NCBI GenBank assembly: GCA_030704615.1 | Contig: CM060733.1 | Location: 9,548,001-9,612,000 of the forward strand | Direction of reading: 5' to 3' | Source: Takakia lepidozioides | Lineage: Eukaryota; Streptophyta; Takakiopsida; Takakiales; Takakiaceae | DNA: 64,000 bases | Shown here: positions 34,637 to 44,507 of the stretch, in pieces | How the letters are laid out: each line of letters opens with the position of its first letter | Position numbering within the stretch: position 1 is the first letter of the stretch | The notes under the pieces: generated by a model | What the model was told of the DNA's origin: nothing | The model's database searches: none | The model's input: only the letters and a program-made list of their open reading frames with translations | Made by a program: the position numbers and the translations under genes

Positions 34637-34702
34637 GCTCTCCCCTGAGGTCAAGAGAGAGAGAGAGTAGACTCCGGCCGAAGCTGACGTAACTAATTAG
34701 AG

Positions 34703-35482
34703 ATGGGCGATTCTCGGGCCAGGGTGATGGCCAGTGTGCATCAAATCCGGTCGTGGCTTGGGTCAGCAGTGTTGCTGGATGCAGTTGCAGTGGGGTCACG
34801 GACTCATCGTCCACGGTTATGGTGGACTAACTTGATGCCACCCGCACTGCTCAAACGTGCATTTGATGGGGTGCAGCGGCCAGCACACCTCACAGTGGAG
34901 AGCATTTTGGACTCTCACCGTGTGAGACACGATGACCGTTCGCCTTTGGCAGTGGTCAACAAGGTGGGTCAACCACGAGCAGCACTACCTACACTGCTCA
35001 GCTTCCAGGGATCGCATGCTTTCTGGGATGGTGGACCTGGCCTCCTGTGGGATGCTCAGCTGCAGCAGTTAGTGGAACCTAATGCCGACGAGCGAGAGTG
35101 GGCTATGGGTTTTTCCACTTGGACCACGACAGTGCCTTCTCTTTCTGAGGCATTACGTCGTCAGGTGTTGGGGCAAGCGATGGATCTCAATTGCTTGACC
35201 TGGATTATCAGCTTGGCTATGGCTAAGCAAGGTAGAGTGCGGAATGCACTTCCCTTGACGGTCTCTCTGCCTACCAAGACGGTACAGGCAGTGAGTGGGG
35301 GCGAGCCGGTGAAGACCATGGGGTGTAGACATCCATGGCACACGTGGGAGGTGCTCGAGGTTCAGAGGGAGTTGGCAGCCAAGGCGGATGTGATGGATGA
35401 GGTTGGGGATTCTTCTCGGGTTGAGGAGGTCCTCAAGGATGAGATGATGGGGCAGGATGAGGCCTTATCATTGACTGAGTAG
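34703..35482 (+). pseudogene. C-terminal part of a C5-cytosine methyltransferase-like domain in a retrotransposon
   Basis: About 260 residues. Residues near the start read LLDAVAVGSRTHRPRLWWTN, like motif VIII (the SxxHRxR..W.N stretch) of Dnmt3/DRM-type cytosine methyltransferases. Later come QPRAALPTLLSF (motif IX-like, Arg in a PTL context) and EPNADEREWAMGF followed by RRQVLGQAMDLN, like the C-terminal 'E-x-x-x-GF' and motif X (GNxx/GRxx) segment. The catalytic PC and ENV motifs would lie upstream and are absent, so there can be no activity. The only open link to a retroelement is the shared frame with the RT downstream, across two TAG codons. The methyltransferase call rests on recalled motif patterns and needs a profile search. 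Confidence 0.55.
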
Positions 35483-35515
35483 GCAGGGAGTACTGCTCAC
35501 GAGATTGCGGCATAG

Positions 35516-36319
35516 CAACCACGGGACGCGTCTCCTACCTCTAAGTCTGCTGGACTTGACAATTGGGAGCCTGACATTGGACCCATTGTCACTGGAGGAG
35601 AGAGACGACGTATACGGCGGTTCTTGAGGGCTTACAAGAATTGCTTTGCCTTCAGTTTGAAGGATTTGGGAGCACTGAAGGGTCAGGAGATTCGTATTGA
35701 GTTGGCCATGGACACGCCAATCTTTCGGAGACCCTATAGATACAGTGACATGGAGAGGTCTTTGATTCAGATGAGGACTCAAGATATTTGGGAGGCTGGT
35801 TTGGTGGAGCTCTCTGGTGGAGAGTATGTTTTAGCCACGGTGATGCCAAATGGCAATTGGACGGGGAGACGTATGTGCGGTGATTACCGGCTTGTAAATC
35901 GTCAGACCAAGTCCGATAAGTATGCCATGCCCACACCGGAGGAGATCTTTGATGCCATTGGGCATGCCAAGGTCTTTAGCACTTTGGACTTGCGGTCCGG
36001 ATATCACCAGTTGCCGATCAAGGAGGCGAACAAGCAGAAGACGGCATTCTGGGGGATCAATGAGCATGGGAAGGATTGCCTATATTCGTGGCGGTTCTTA
36101 CCATTCAGGCTTAAGAACGCTCCTGCAGAGTTCCAGAGAGTTATGGACAGGATTCTAGCAGGGGTAGACTTTGCTCGGTGCTACATAGATGACATCATCA
36201 TCTTTAGTGCTACGGTGGAGGAGCACGAGAGACACCTTCAGGTGGTGTTTGAGCACTTGAGAGCGCACGGATTGAAATTACATCTTGGGAACACAAGACA
36301 TGGGAGGCCAAACTCATAG
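35516..36319 (+). pseudogene. Ty3/gypsy reverse transcriptase fragment of the MTase-bearing element
   Basis: The frame continues from the methyltransferase-like part. RT landmarks are FRRPYRYS, WTGRRMCGDYRLVNRQT, KVFSTLDLRSGYHQLPI (first catalytic Asp), TAFWGI, LKNAPAEFQRVMDRIL and the catalytic CYIDDIIIFS. The coding ends abruptly at the thumb and joins 3' non-coding sequence. The RT core looks undamaged, unlike the rest of the element. Confidence 0.85.
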
Positions 36320-36491
36320 GAGTCAATACCCAAGATCTCAGGCTCAAGTTTACATGTTGCAAGACGGCGACTAACGATGGGGCAACTCTTGTACCCGGAC
36401 AGTGGTGGAGGACTTAGTGAGGCTATGGCCACTATCACATCTTGTGGCTACCTGGACTTAGAGGGACCTAAGCGCCAGCTAGGGGGGTGAT

Positions 36492-36588
36492 TGTGATGGG
36501 CTAGTGGCAGCCTAGTGATGGACTAGTGGATGCACTAGTGGTGGCTAGTGGCAGCCTAGTGGTGAACTAGTGGCTGCACTAGTGGTGG
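36492..36588 (+). repeat. Left part of the MTase-element LTR, CTAGTGG minisatellite
   Basis: The segment starts TGTGATGGGCTAG and consists of GCCTAGTGG / CACTAGTGG / GGACTAGTGG variants. It is interrupted at 36588 by the 12.8-kb insertion and resumes at 49405. The same start recurs at 49906 and 50566. Confidence 0.75.
36584..36588. repeat. Left copy of 5-bp target-site duplication (GGTGG)
   Basis: GGTGG ends directly before the LTR start TGTTAGG and recurs at 49405-49409 directly after the 3' LTR end GTGTGACA. The surrounding minisatellite is GGTGG-rich, so the match is suggestive but could be fortuitous. Confidence 0.65.
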
Positions 36589-37466
36589 TGTTAGGAGGCA
36601 GTCTGGGACTTAGGCATTTTTATGGGTTCTGTGGAGTCTGGGATTTAGACACTTCTATGGGTTCTGAGGGGTACCCTTAAATTTTTGAGATAGCCCGTCA
36701 CAGCCAGTCACAGCCATACACAGCCCGACACAGCCCGTCACAGCCATACACAGCCAGTCACAGCCCGACACAGCCCGAAACAGCCGTCACAGTCTAACAC
36801 AGTCGCACAGTCAGTCACAGCTGTCACAGTCGTAGGGAACGGTTATCATGACAGGGAATGACTATGGGGAACAACATCTGCCGGGGAACATGTAATTCAC
36901 GGAGGACGGTTAGTGAAGGAAAACGGTTAGAACAGGGGGGAAGGAGATAAAGCGGGCAGCGGAGACGGGAGGGGAGGACTTTTGGGGGATGGAGATCACT
37001 GCTGGGGGACTTTAGCCACGGAGATCACTCCTGGGGAAGGACTAAGATCGAAGGAAGGGAAGCTGGCGAGGAGGAAGGAGATACTATAGGACAGAGTTAG
37101 TACGAGATGTAGGATTACTTAGAGGGATAGATTAGAGAAGTTAGGACATCAGCATGTATCCGATTATGATTAATCTGATTCTCATCCGATACAAACACTT
37201 TGTGTTGAGAGACTTGAGTGAAGCTGTGTATGAATGAAATCAGGGGGGCCCAAGAAGCAATCTGACGCTTAAAAAGATACCTGGTCATGATAAACAGGGA
37301 ATATAAACTGATAAGGAATATAATTGGAAACCCAACAATGATTCACTAGCTGCAGGTCATGACTGATTGTTTCACACGGGCTGAATGCTTAGAGATATCC
37401 AACTCTTCTATCTTGGAGTTTCCCCCTCGGATAGCGAAGGGATGGGTGAGTAAAAGCCGTGTGACA
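36589..37466 (+). repeat. 5' LTR of the Tat/Athila-like element
   Basis: 878 bp from TGTTAGG to GTGTGACA. It contains an array of CACAGCC-type short repeats (about 36690-36830). Compared with the 3' LTR the differences are mostly C/T or G/A transitions, plus a block of about 30 bp between GGGAAC repeats that only this copy has, plus repeat-number changes. Confidence 0.88.
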
Positions 37467-37488
37467 TTTGGCGACCATACTGGGGAAC
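37467..37488 (+). promoter_or_regulatory. Probable primer-binding site
   Basis: TTTGGCGACCATACTGGGGA follows the LTR end directly. The TGGCGAC..CTGGGGA layout resembles the primer-binding sites of Tat/Ogre/Athila elements. Which tRNA it pairs with was not checked. Confidence 0.6.
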
Positions 37489-38054
37489 TGAGTCATGAAC
37501 AACCAGATGTGACAGGCATCTGGTGGGATCATGGTGGTTGGAGGATTAAAGAATTTGAAGTGAATCAAATTCCTTGTGGAACGAAGGAAGAAAGATTGTC
37601 CAAACAATTCTTTCAAAGGTTCTTGGAATTGCCATACGGTTGTAAAAAAAATATTCTTAAGCGAGTGCATGATGCTGATCCGGAATGGGGTCTGGAGAAA
37701 GGAGTGATAAAGATTTATCATGTAGCCTGTAGAGGATGAGCATGGTGGTTACCAACATTGGTTTATGTGATAGCCTTACTATCTATTAAGCGGGTAGAGT
37801 TTGAAAGCTGGGAGGAAAGGAAAGTGAATGTTTACACTCATATGCATGACGAGCTTGTATTGGTAAATAATTGGATTCCAAAGGATATCTTGTGGATCAA
37901 ACTTACACCAAGAACAGCTTTTCAGACTTGTTTACCATATGGTTATATGGTAACGGAGAATTCCAGTATAGCCAGAGGTACATTGAAGCTGGAAAGAAAC
38001 CCAGGCATATATGAGAGATACTATAGGAGAGAATTTTGGTTGTTGCCACACTAA
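37467..38054 (+). pseudogene. Reading frame of unknown function between LTR and gag
   Basis: One frame of about 195 codons is interrupted only by TGA at 37737-37739. The predicted product is Trp-rich (GIWWDHGGWRIKEFEV, a LELPYGCKKNILKRVHD stretch, LVNNWIPKDILWIKL). I do not recognise a domain. It could be a remnant of the ORF1 that Ogre-type elements carry upstream of gag. Its frame continues back into the LTR, so it has no obvious own start codon. Confidence 0.45.
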
Positions 38055-38075
38055 AAGAAATGAAAGATATGGGAC

Positions 38076-40309
38076 ATGAGTGATGAAAGAGAAGCTAGAC
38101 TCCAAAGATATTCAGCAAAAAGAGAAAGTTATCTGAAAGCTCATTATCCATACCTGTGGGAGAGAGGAATAGACATTGGGAATCATCTGGACCTCTCACA
38201 CCATTGAGATCAGGGAGTACATCACCTATACCAGAGGAGCTAGAGTTGGATACCACACCTTTTTTTTCTTTGCAAGAAAGATTAAGGGACTTGGCAGAGG
38301 AAGAAGATCAACCACGAGGTGAAAGATCTGAGGTACATCCCTGGATAAGAGATTTGGCAGAAATCTTTGATAAGAGTTGGCATGGAACACCAAGAGCAGG
38401 AACTCCAGTTTCGGGAGCAGAAGAGGAGGATGCAGAACTAGCGGAGAGTTCAAACTCTCCAACATTATTACAAAATAGTTACATGAGTGAAGAAGAAGAA
38501 AACCAACGAAAGAAATTGGAAGATGAGGAATATGAAGAAGTAGACCCAGCAGCTGAGGTTGAGACTACAACCAGGACATCCCAACCCGTTGGACCTGGAT
38601 CAAGTGGAGCACTTGGATCACAGGCCAACGAAGGTGTCGGCTCAGAGGGATCAGGCGAAAGACCTGGATCTGGCTCTAGGGGGATAGGGAGTGTGGAAAG
38701 TAGTGCAACTGAGGCTGGGAATACTGTGAATATAGAAAGGCCAGGAGCAGGAAGGGTTCAGGGGCCAGTAATTGGTGGAAGAACCACCACAAATACTACA
38801 GGTCCACAGGGACCAGCATCAGCCAAAAGGCCAACAACTGTCAGGGGGCAGAATGTAGGGTCGCAGATGGCGTTACAACCAACACGGGCTAAACCACCTT
38901 TTCCGATATATTCAGGGAAAGGGGATCCTGATGTACACATTAGCCAATTTGAGCACATGTGTATAGTGAACAATGAGAATGGCGATGATGCCAAGATGAG
39001 ACTGTTTCCGTGTTCACTTATAAAGAAAGCCAGTGAATGCTATGCAAGATTCCCTGATAATCATTTCCTAACCTGGAATGGCTTGAGTACAGCGTTCCGA
39101 AATAGGTTCAGGACCAGTAAAACTGAGGATGAAGTGTATGGGAGTTTACAGCAGCTGAAGCAGAAGAAGCATGAAACTGTTGAAGAGTATATGGAGAAAA
39201 TGGAGTTGATGATGAAAAAGTTGGCTGCTATACCAGCACCAGGATTGCAGAAGGCTTGGTTTGTGAATGGACTAAGGCCAGAGTTGCAAAAGAAAGTAGA
39301 TATGTTACCCCACAATACAGTGGAGGAGGCATTTGAAACAGCAAACAGAATTGAGCAGTTGGGAATGCTCAGGAAGGAGAAAAGAGATGAAGAGGACTCT
39401 GAGGATGAGTCAGAAGAAGAAGAGGAGATGGAGCATAAGAAGAAGAGTAAAAAGAAGGAAAAGATGAAGAGGGAAAATTATGAGAAGAGATTAGAAGAAA
39501 TCTTGAAAAAATATGCCACAGAGGCTGAAACACATTGGAGGAAGGGTGTTTGGTGTGCAAAATGCCAGAATGAAGGCCACACCACTACTGAATGCCACAT
39601 GAAGGAGAAACACTGCACTATCTGTAAAATGGATAACCATTCTACAGAGAATTGTTACTACAACAGAAGAACAACAGTAAGAGAGCCTAGGCAGGTAAGG
39701 GTGCATCAAGTGCAACCCCAGCCAAGAAGAAACAATGATCAAGACCACTATGGTAGGACAGGTGGTTATAACAATGGCATGGAAAGGAGAGGTAATCCAA
39801 GAGGGAATTACCAGCCAGGGAATCAGGATTACAGAAATAATCCCAGAGCAGACCAAGGGCGAGGACCCAATGGAGAAGAACTGTGTTACTATTGTAATCA
39901 GACAGGACATCGTAAGGCGGCTTGTCCATTCTGGATCAGACACCAGAATGAGATGAGAGCTCCTGGGAATGAGGGGCCAGTAGTGGCAGCCCACATGGTT
40001 AGGCCATGTATTGTACCGGAAGTGAGTACAATGATAGTAACAAGAAGCAGAGCCAAATTAGTACCTCCAGTGGAAGATGAAGTTGATGATAATGAAGATG
40101 GCAGTGATGTGCCTGAAGATGATGAGGCTTGGAGAGATGATAAGGAACTGCACAAGGAAGTGACGGATACCATACGGGAAATGCAGAAGAGTACTGATAT
40201 TCCCATGGTAGACTCCTCAGACTCTGAAGGAGAAGAAGAAGTCAGTGAGGAAGAAGGAAAGAGGGAAGCTGCAAAGTGCAGGGTAAGGAAGGGACATTGG
40301 CTGAAGTGA
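38076..40309 (+). pseudogene. gag of the Tat/Athila-like element
   Basis: The natural start is ATG 38076 (MSDEREARLQRY), but that frame stops at about 38205. The main coding continues in another frame from about 38160, so one frameshift lies between. The main part (about 715 residues) has an acidic Ser/Gly-rich N-terminus and a capsid-like segment (PPFPIYSGKGDPDVHISQFE to LRPELQKKVDMLPH, about 38895-39310). A highly charged Lys/Glu run follows, then three CCHC knuckles: CAKCQNEGHTTTEC, CTICKMDNHSTENC and CYYCNQTGHRKAAC. The acidic C-terminus overlaps the start of the pol frame. Gag packages element RNA; this copy would need repair or trans supply. Confidence 0.85.
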
Positions 40310-42180
40310 TATGCCAGTCCAAAGTGGAAATTACCATTGGACAGCTATTAGCTGTGGCACCTTATTGTAGACACAGGCTGTATCAAGCAATCAACAGGAT
40401 TGCCCATTTGACAGAGAACACAGACCTGAACAGCAAGGTGACCAGTTATAATGTGAGGCCAGAAGGGCAAGAAACAGTCATGGATTTTGATGATTCTATG
40501 CCAGTTATCCAGTTGAGAATTGGAAGCACAGAGCTGGCAGATGTACTGATAGATGGAGGCTCTGGTGTGAATATCATGACAGACCAATTGAGACAGAAGC
40601 TAGGTCTAAACAACATGAAACCAGCCCCATTTACAGTAACCATGGCAGACCAAAGGAGTGTACAGCCATTGGGATTGATCAGAGGAGTTAAAATCCAGAT
40701 TCAAGAGATGATCTTTAAGATCACAGTAACTGTGTTGAAGATGAATGAAGTCCTGGAAGCTTATTCCTTATTGTTGGGAAGACCATGGCTGAAACAAGCC
40801 AAGGTGTCTCATGATTGGAATTCACAGTTACTGACTGTGCAGGATGGGTTGAACAAGATACAAATCACCACTAAGAAATCTGAAAGACTATCTGCTACAA
40901 GAAGACCAAGAGGGGTCAGAGAGTATGATTGGAAAGAAGGACTGGATGAGGAACAAGAAGCTACTTTGTTCGCTGCACACCCAGAGTGGGAACAGGTTGC
41001 AGAGATGCAATTAGAAGGCCTGAGTTGTTTAAAAAGTATCTACTGTGGTGCAGTGACAACAACCCCAATTGAGGAGGAAATAAATAGTTACCCACCACAT
41101 TTTTATGAGGAAAGGGAAGGAGAGATTGATATCCTAGAGGAACCAGCCACTGTAAGTCTACAGGATGAAATAGTAACTGGTTGGACAATCACAGCTGATG
41201 AGCAGGTGAGGGAAGTGAATGTGGGAACTGAGAAGGAACCAAGGATGGTGAAGGTAGGGGTGGATCTAGAGCCAGAATTCTTTGAGGAAGCAAAGAGTCT
41301 GTTCATTAAATACAGAGATGTATTTGCTTGGAGCTATGAGGATCTGAAGGGGATACCACCTGAGATCTGTCAACATAAGATTGAACTGGAACCAGGATCA
41401 ATACCAGTTAAACAGGCGAGATACAGGATGAATCCCAACTATGCAGAGAAGGTTGGAGAAGAGATCAAAAAGTTGGCTGAAGCTAAATTTATATACCCGA
41501 TAGAGTACACAACTTGGTTGTCACCCATTGTGATAGTCCCCAAGAAAAATGGCAAACTAAGAGTTTGTGTGAACTACAAGAAGCTGAATGCTTGTACGAG
41601 GAAGGATCCTTTTCCTCTACCATTCACAGAAGCAGTATTGGACACTGTGGCAGGCCATGAAATGTATTCATTCATGGATGGCTTCAGTGGTTATAATCAA
41701 GTACAGGTGGCAGAGGAAGATCAAGGAAAAACAGCTTTCATCATGGACTGGGGTGCTTATGCATACAAAGTCATGCCTTTTGGACTTTGTAATGCACCAG
41801 CAACTTTCCAGAGAGTTATAAGTGAATCTTTTCAGGAGTACCTTGATGATTTCATGCAGGTGTTCTTGGATGATTTCAGTGTGTATAGCTCTAAGAGTGA
41901 GCACTTGCATAAATTGGAGTTGTGCTTGGCCAGATGCAGGATGAGAGGTCTGGGCCTGAATCCAGAGAAATGTACTTTCTGTGTGAACTCAGGGGTACTT
42001 TTGGGACACATAGTGTGTAAAAAAGGACTTCTAGTGGATCCCAGAAAGACGGAGGCCATTAAAGCCTCCCCACCTCCAGTAAATGCTAAGAGTCTAAGGA
42101 GATTCCTGGGACAAACCAGCTACTACAGAAGATTTGTCAGACGGTATGCACAGATGGCAGCACCTTTGAGCAAACTTTAA
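40276..42180 (+). CDS. Protease and reverse transcriptase of the Tat/Athila-like element
   Basis: About 630 open residues in the -1 frame relative to gag, overlapping it by 34 nt. A retropepsin-like protease has its active-site DGGSGVNIM at about 40552-40578. RT follows with WLSPIVIVPKKNGKLRVCVNYK, SFMDGFSGYNQV (first catalytic Asp), LCNAPATFQRVI and the catalytic VFLDDFSVYS at about 41860-41890, then GLLVDPRKTEAI and SLRRFLGQTSYYRRF. It ends at TAA 42178-42180 in a TTTAAAAAAA tract, where the coding continues in another frame. The start depends on how gag and pol are joined. Domain residues are intact. Confidence 0.88.
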   Translation: MQGKEGTLAEVICQSKVEITIGQLLAVAPYCRHRLYQAINRIAHLTENTDLNSKVTSYNVRPEGQETVMDFDDSMPVIQLRIGSTELADVLIDGGSGVNIMTDQLRQKLGLNNMKPAPFTVTMADQRSVQPLGLIRGVKIQIQEMIFKITVTVLKMNEVLEAYSLLLGRPWLKQAKVSHDWNSQLLTVQDGLNKIQITTKKSERLSATRRPRGVREYDWKEGLDEEQEATLFAAHPEWEQVAEMQLEGLSCLKSIYCGAVTTTPIEEEINSYPPHFYEEREGEIDILEEPATVSLQDEIVTGWTITADEQVREVNVGTEKEPRMVKVGVDLEPEFFEEAKSLFIKYRDVFAWSYEDLKGIPPEICQHKIELEPGSIPVKQARYRMNPNYAEKVGEEIKKLAEAKFIYPIEYTTWLSPIVIVPKKNGKLRVCVNYKKLNACTRKDPFPLPFTEAVLDTVAGHEMYSFMDGFSGYNQVQVAEEDQGKTAFIMDWGAYAYKVMPFGLCNAPATFQRVISESFQEYLDDFMQVFLDDFSVYSSKSEHLHKLELCLARCRMRGLGLNPEKCTFCVNSGVLLGHIVCKKGLLVDPRKTEAIKASPPPVNAKSLRRFLGQTSYYRRFVRRYAQMAAPLSKL

Positions 42181-42986
42181 AAAAAGACGCAGTGTTTGCA
42201 TGGACAGATGAATGTCAACAGGCTTTTGAGGAACTGACATTGTCAATGACAACTACACCTGTATTGATTAATCCTCACTGGCAGGAAATGTTCCATGTTC
42301 ACTGTGATGCCTCAGGAGAAGCATTGGGAGCGGTGCTAGCCCAAAATGTTACAGGAAGAATAGATTCACCTGTGTACTATGCTAGCCGATTAATGAACAA
42401 TGCTGAAAGAAATTATAGCACAACAGAAAGAGAAGCATTGGCAATGATCTATGCAGTGAAGAAATTCAGGCATTACCTGTTGGGTAAGAAGTTTATGTTC
42501 TATGTGGATCACCAAGCTTTGATATACTTGGTAAACAAACCTCTGATAAGCGGAAGAATAGCAAGATGGTTGATAATCTTACACGAATTTGAGTTTGAGG
42601 TTATTTACAAGCCTGGGAGGCTGCATCTTGTGGCGGACCACTTGTCACGGTTATCAACAGGTGAACTAGCCACAGGAGTAGATGATCAATTACCAGATGC
42701 GAGCTTATTTGCCGTGGAGGTGCAGGGAAGTGAAAATGATTGGTTAGATTGGCAATGGCCAATCAGATACTATCTTACTCATGGTCAATGTCCACCAAAT
42801 TATGGGAAGGAGCAGAGAAAGAGAATTGCTATCAAGGCTTTACCTTACACTATGGTAGGAAGCAGAATGTATAAGCTAGGACCAGATGGAGTGCTGAAGC
42901 GATGCTTACACCATGAAGTTGATAAAGTTTTGGAAGAAATTCATAAAGGAGTGGCAGGGGCCATTTTGGAGAAGAGACTACAGTAG
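42177..42986 (+). CDS. RNase H (and integrase N-terminal start) of the Tat/Athila-like element
   Basis: It continues RT in the -1 frame after a single-base slip in the A-run at 42178-42185. RNase H features are FHVHCDASGEALGAVLAQ, YASRLMNNAERNYSTTEREALAMIYAVKKFRHYL and FYVDHQALIYLVNK, with the expected acidic residues. The connection FEFEVIYKPGRLHLVADHLSR leads toward integrase. It ends at a stop after another frameshift near 42960. No ATG start is expected because it is part of the polyprotein. Confidence 0.85.
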   Translation, partial: LKKDAVFAWTDECQQAFEELTLSMTTTPVLINPHWQEMFHVHCDASGEALGAVLAQNVTGRIDSPVYYASRLMNNAERNYSTTEREALAMIYAVKKFRHYLLGKKFMFYVDHQALIYLVNKPLISGRIARWLIILHEFEFEVIYKPGRLHLVADHLSRLSTGELATGVDDQLPDASLFAVEVQGSENDWLDWQWPIRYYLTHGQCPPNYGKEQRKRIAIKALPYTMVGSRMYKLGPDGVLKRCLHHEVDKVLEEIHKGVAGAILEKRLQ

Positions 42987-43638
42987 GAAGATACTACTTG
43001 CCGGTTACTGGTGGCCTACCTTGTTCAAAGATGTGCACAAGTATTGTAAAACTTGTGATGAGTGTCAGAGGCTAGGACCATTGCAGAGGTCTGGAAAGAT
43101 GGCTTTGCATCCTACAATGCCTACTGAACCATTTCAGAAATGGGGACTGGACTTTGTTGGACCAATAAACCCACCAGCCAAGAATACACAGAACAAGTAT
43201 ATAATCACAGCTACTGATTATACTACGAAGTGGGTGGAAGCTAAAGCTCTGAGGGACAACACAGCTAAGTCCACAGCCAGGTTCCTGTATGAGAACATAC
43301 TTACACGGTTTGGCTGTTCCCTGGAATTTATCAGTGATCAGGGAAGTCACTTCATCAATGAGACCATAGAACTCTTGACTAAGGAGTTCATGATTGTGCA
43401 TAGGAAAAGTACAACCTATTACCCACAAGGTAATGGACAGGCAGAGGCTACCAACAAAATACTATGTACCATCTTGGCTAAAATAGTCAATGCAAACAGA
43501 ACAGACTGGGATACAAAGCTACTGACAGCTTTGTGGTCATACAGGACTTCATATAAAGTCACCACTAAGTATACAACATTCCAATTAGTTATGGTATGGA
43601 AGCTTTACTTCCAGTGGAGTTTTTATTACCTACTATGA
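42913..43638 (+). CDS. Integrase core of the Tat/Athila-like element
   Basis: This frame takes over near 42960. It shows the end of the zinc-binding domain (CKTCDECQRLG) and then the catalytic core: WGLDFVGPINPP with the first Asp, YIITATDYTTKWVEAKAL, LEFISDQGSHFIN with the second Asp, and STTYYPQGNGQAEATNKIL with the Glu. The DDE triad is present. The frame breaks near 43600, where the C-terminal part moves into the next frame. Confidence 0.85.
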   Translation: MKLIKFWKKFIKEWQGPFWRRDYSRKILLAGYWWPTLFKDVHKYCKTCDECQRLGPLQRSGKMALHPTMPTEPFQKWGLDFVGPINPPAKNTQNKYIITATDYTTKWVEAKALRDNTAKSTARFLYENILTRFGCSLEFISDQGSHFINETIELLTKEFMIVHRKSTTYYPQGNGQAEATNKILCTILAKIVNANRTDWDTKLLTALWSYRTSYKVTTKYTTFQLVMVWKLYFQWSFYYLL

Positions 43639-44387
43639 GAACTGAATGGGGAAGAAGAATGGAATTGGAAGATTCAATTAAGGTCAGGAAACATGAATTA
43701 TACCATATGGAGGAAGTACGAGCTGATGCAGCTGACAACATGACGAGAATACAGATGAGAAGGAAGGATCAGTTTGATGAAGGGAAGTTGAAGACTTTCA
43801 AAACAGGAGATTTGGTTTTGTGGTTGCAGAAGAAGGGAAAGATTAAGGCTTCTAAGCTTAAATCGCCATGGAAGGGACCTTATGTCATACAAAAGATGTA
43901 TGATAACAACACGGCCATGTTACAAACCATTAACAAAGAAATGTTGGGCAGGGTCAATGCCAACAAGTTGAAAGGATACAGTGGTATCCATGACAAGCCA
44001 TTGAGGCACGATTTGCATATAGAACCACAGGAGCAAATACAGGCTGTTCCAGTAACACCAACGGAGCATAGAATACTTGTCGTTAAACCGGTGAGGAGCG
44101 GAAAACACAGATGTTTAAATAGCCATCACAGCCCAACACAGGGTCACACAGCCCATCACAGCCCAACACAGGGTCACACAGCCCATCACAGCCCAACACA
44201 GGGTCACACAGCCTATCACAGCCCAACACAGTGTCACACAGTCGCGCACAGCCTAGCACAGGGCGGCACAGCCTGTCACAGCCTCACACAGCCAATCAGA
44301 ATTACACAGTTCATAGGATTAGTGACAGGTGGACGAAAGAAAACATCAGGGAAATGGCCGGCGGAAGAAAGGGCGGAAGTCAGTTAA
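43596..44387 (+). CDS. Integrase C-terminal region and minisatellite-encoded tail
   Basis: The start (EALLPVEFLLPTMR) overlaps the preceding frame and belongs to integrase. The FKTGDLVLWLQKKGKIKASKL and SPWKGPYVIQKMYD segment is the SH3-like C-terminal domain of gypsy integrases. From about 44110 the frame runs into tandem CACAG-type repeats and encodes repeated HHSPTQGHTA units, which may be untranslated filler. Confidence 0.75.
   Translation: MEALLPVEFLLPTMRTEWGRRMELEDSIKVRKHELYHMEEVRADAADNMTRIQMRRKDQFDEGKLKTFKTGDLVLWLQKKGKIKASKLKSPWKGPYVIQKMYDNNTAMLQTINKEMLGRVNANKLKGYSGIHDKPLRHDLHIEPQEQIQAVPVTPTEHRILVVKPVRSGKHRCLNSHHSPTQGHTAHHSPTQGHTAHHSPTQGHTAYHSPTQCHTVAHSLAQGGTACHSLTQPIRITQFIGLVTGGRKKTSGKWPAEERAEVS
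44118..44300 (+). repeat. Internal CACAG minisatellite
   Basis: A 30-bp unit (CATCACAGCCCAACACAG + GGTCACACAGCC) repeats about three and a half times and then degenerates into CACAGCC/CACAGT variants. The same CACAG words make up the arrays inside both LTRs. Confidence 0.85.
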
Positions 44388-44507
44388 AAAGTGGACGCGT
44401 GGAAGTCAGGCCGTGACGCACAGCTGAGAAGGAGCTGCAAGAACAAGTGTCATCAAGAAAAATGACAGGAGTGGCCGTCAAAGTACCTACCTACTACGTC
44501 AAAGAGG

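Larger units (their letters stand above)
34703..36491 (+). mobile_element. Ty3/gypsy remnant carrying a DNA methyltransferase-like region upstream of RT
   Basis: A single frame runs from 34703 to 36319 with only two stops, both TAG (35480-35482 and 35513-35515). It encodes a methyltransferase-like segment and then a gypsy RT. RNase H and integrase are missing: the RT breaks off after HERHLQVVFEHLRAHGLKLHL. About 170 bp of element 3' sequence follows, ending in a G-run (CTAGGGGGG, 36478-36487) like a polypurine tract just before the LTR start TGTGATGGG at 36492. The left end abuts the copia-derived inverted LTR fragment. The copy is an internally deleted derivative. Confidence 0.7.

Noticed and set aside
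36492-36588. CTAGTGG arrays as a possible CRISPR-like array
   Set aside because: Units are short and contiguous with no unique spacers, and they lie in a eukaryotic LTR.
36589-37337. A shorter LTR ending ACCCAACA at 37337, with 130 bp of internal sequence duplicated after the 3' LTR
   Set aside because: The duplicated part ends at GTGTGACA, followed at the left by a primer-binding-site-like sequence and at the right by GGTGG matching the left flank, so it is simply the rest of the LTR.
42170-42192. Programmed -1 frameshift between RT and RNase H at the TTTAAAAAAA run
   Set aside because: The in-frame heptamer does not fit a standard slippery site, and this family normally has RT and RNase H in one frame; a single-base loss in a homopolymer is simpler.
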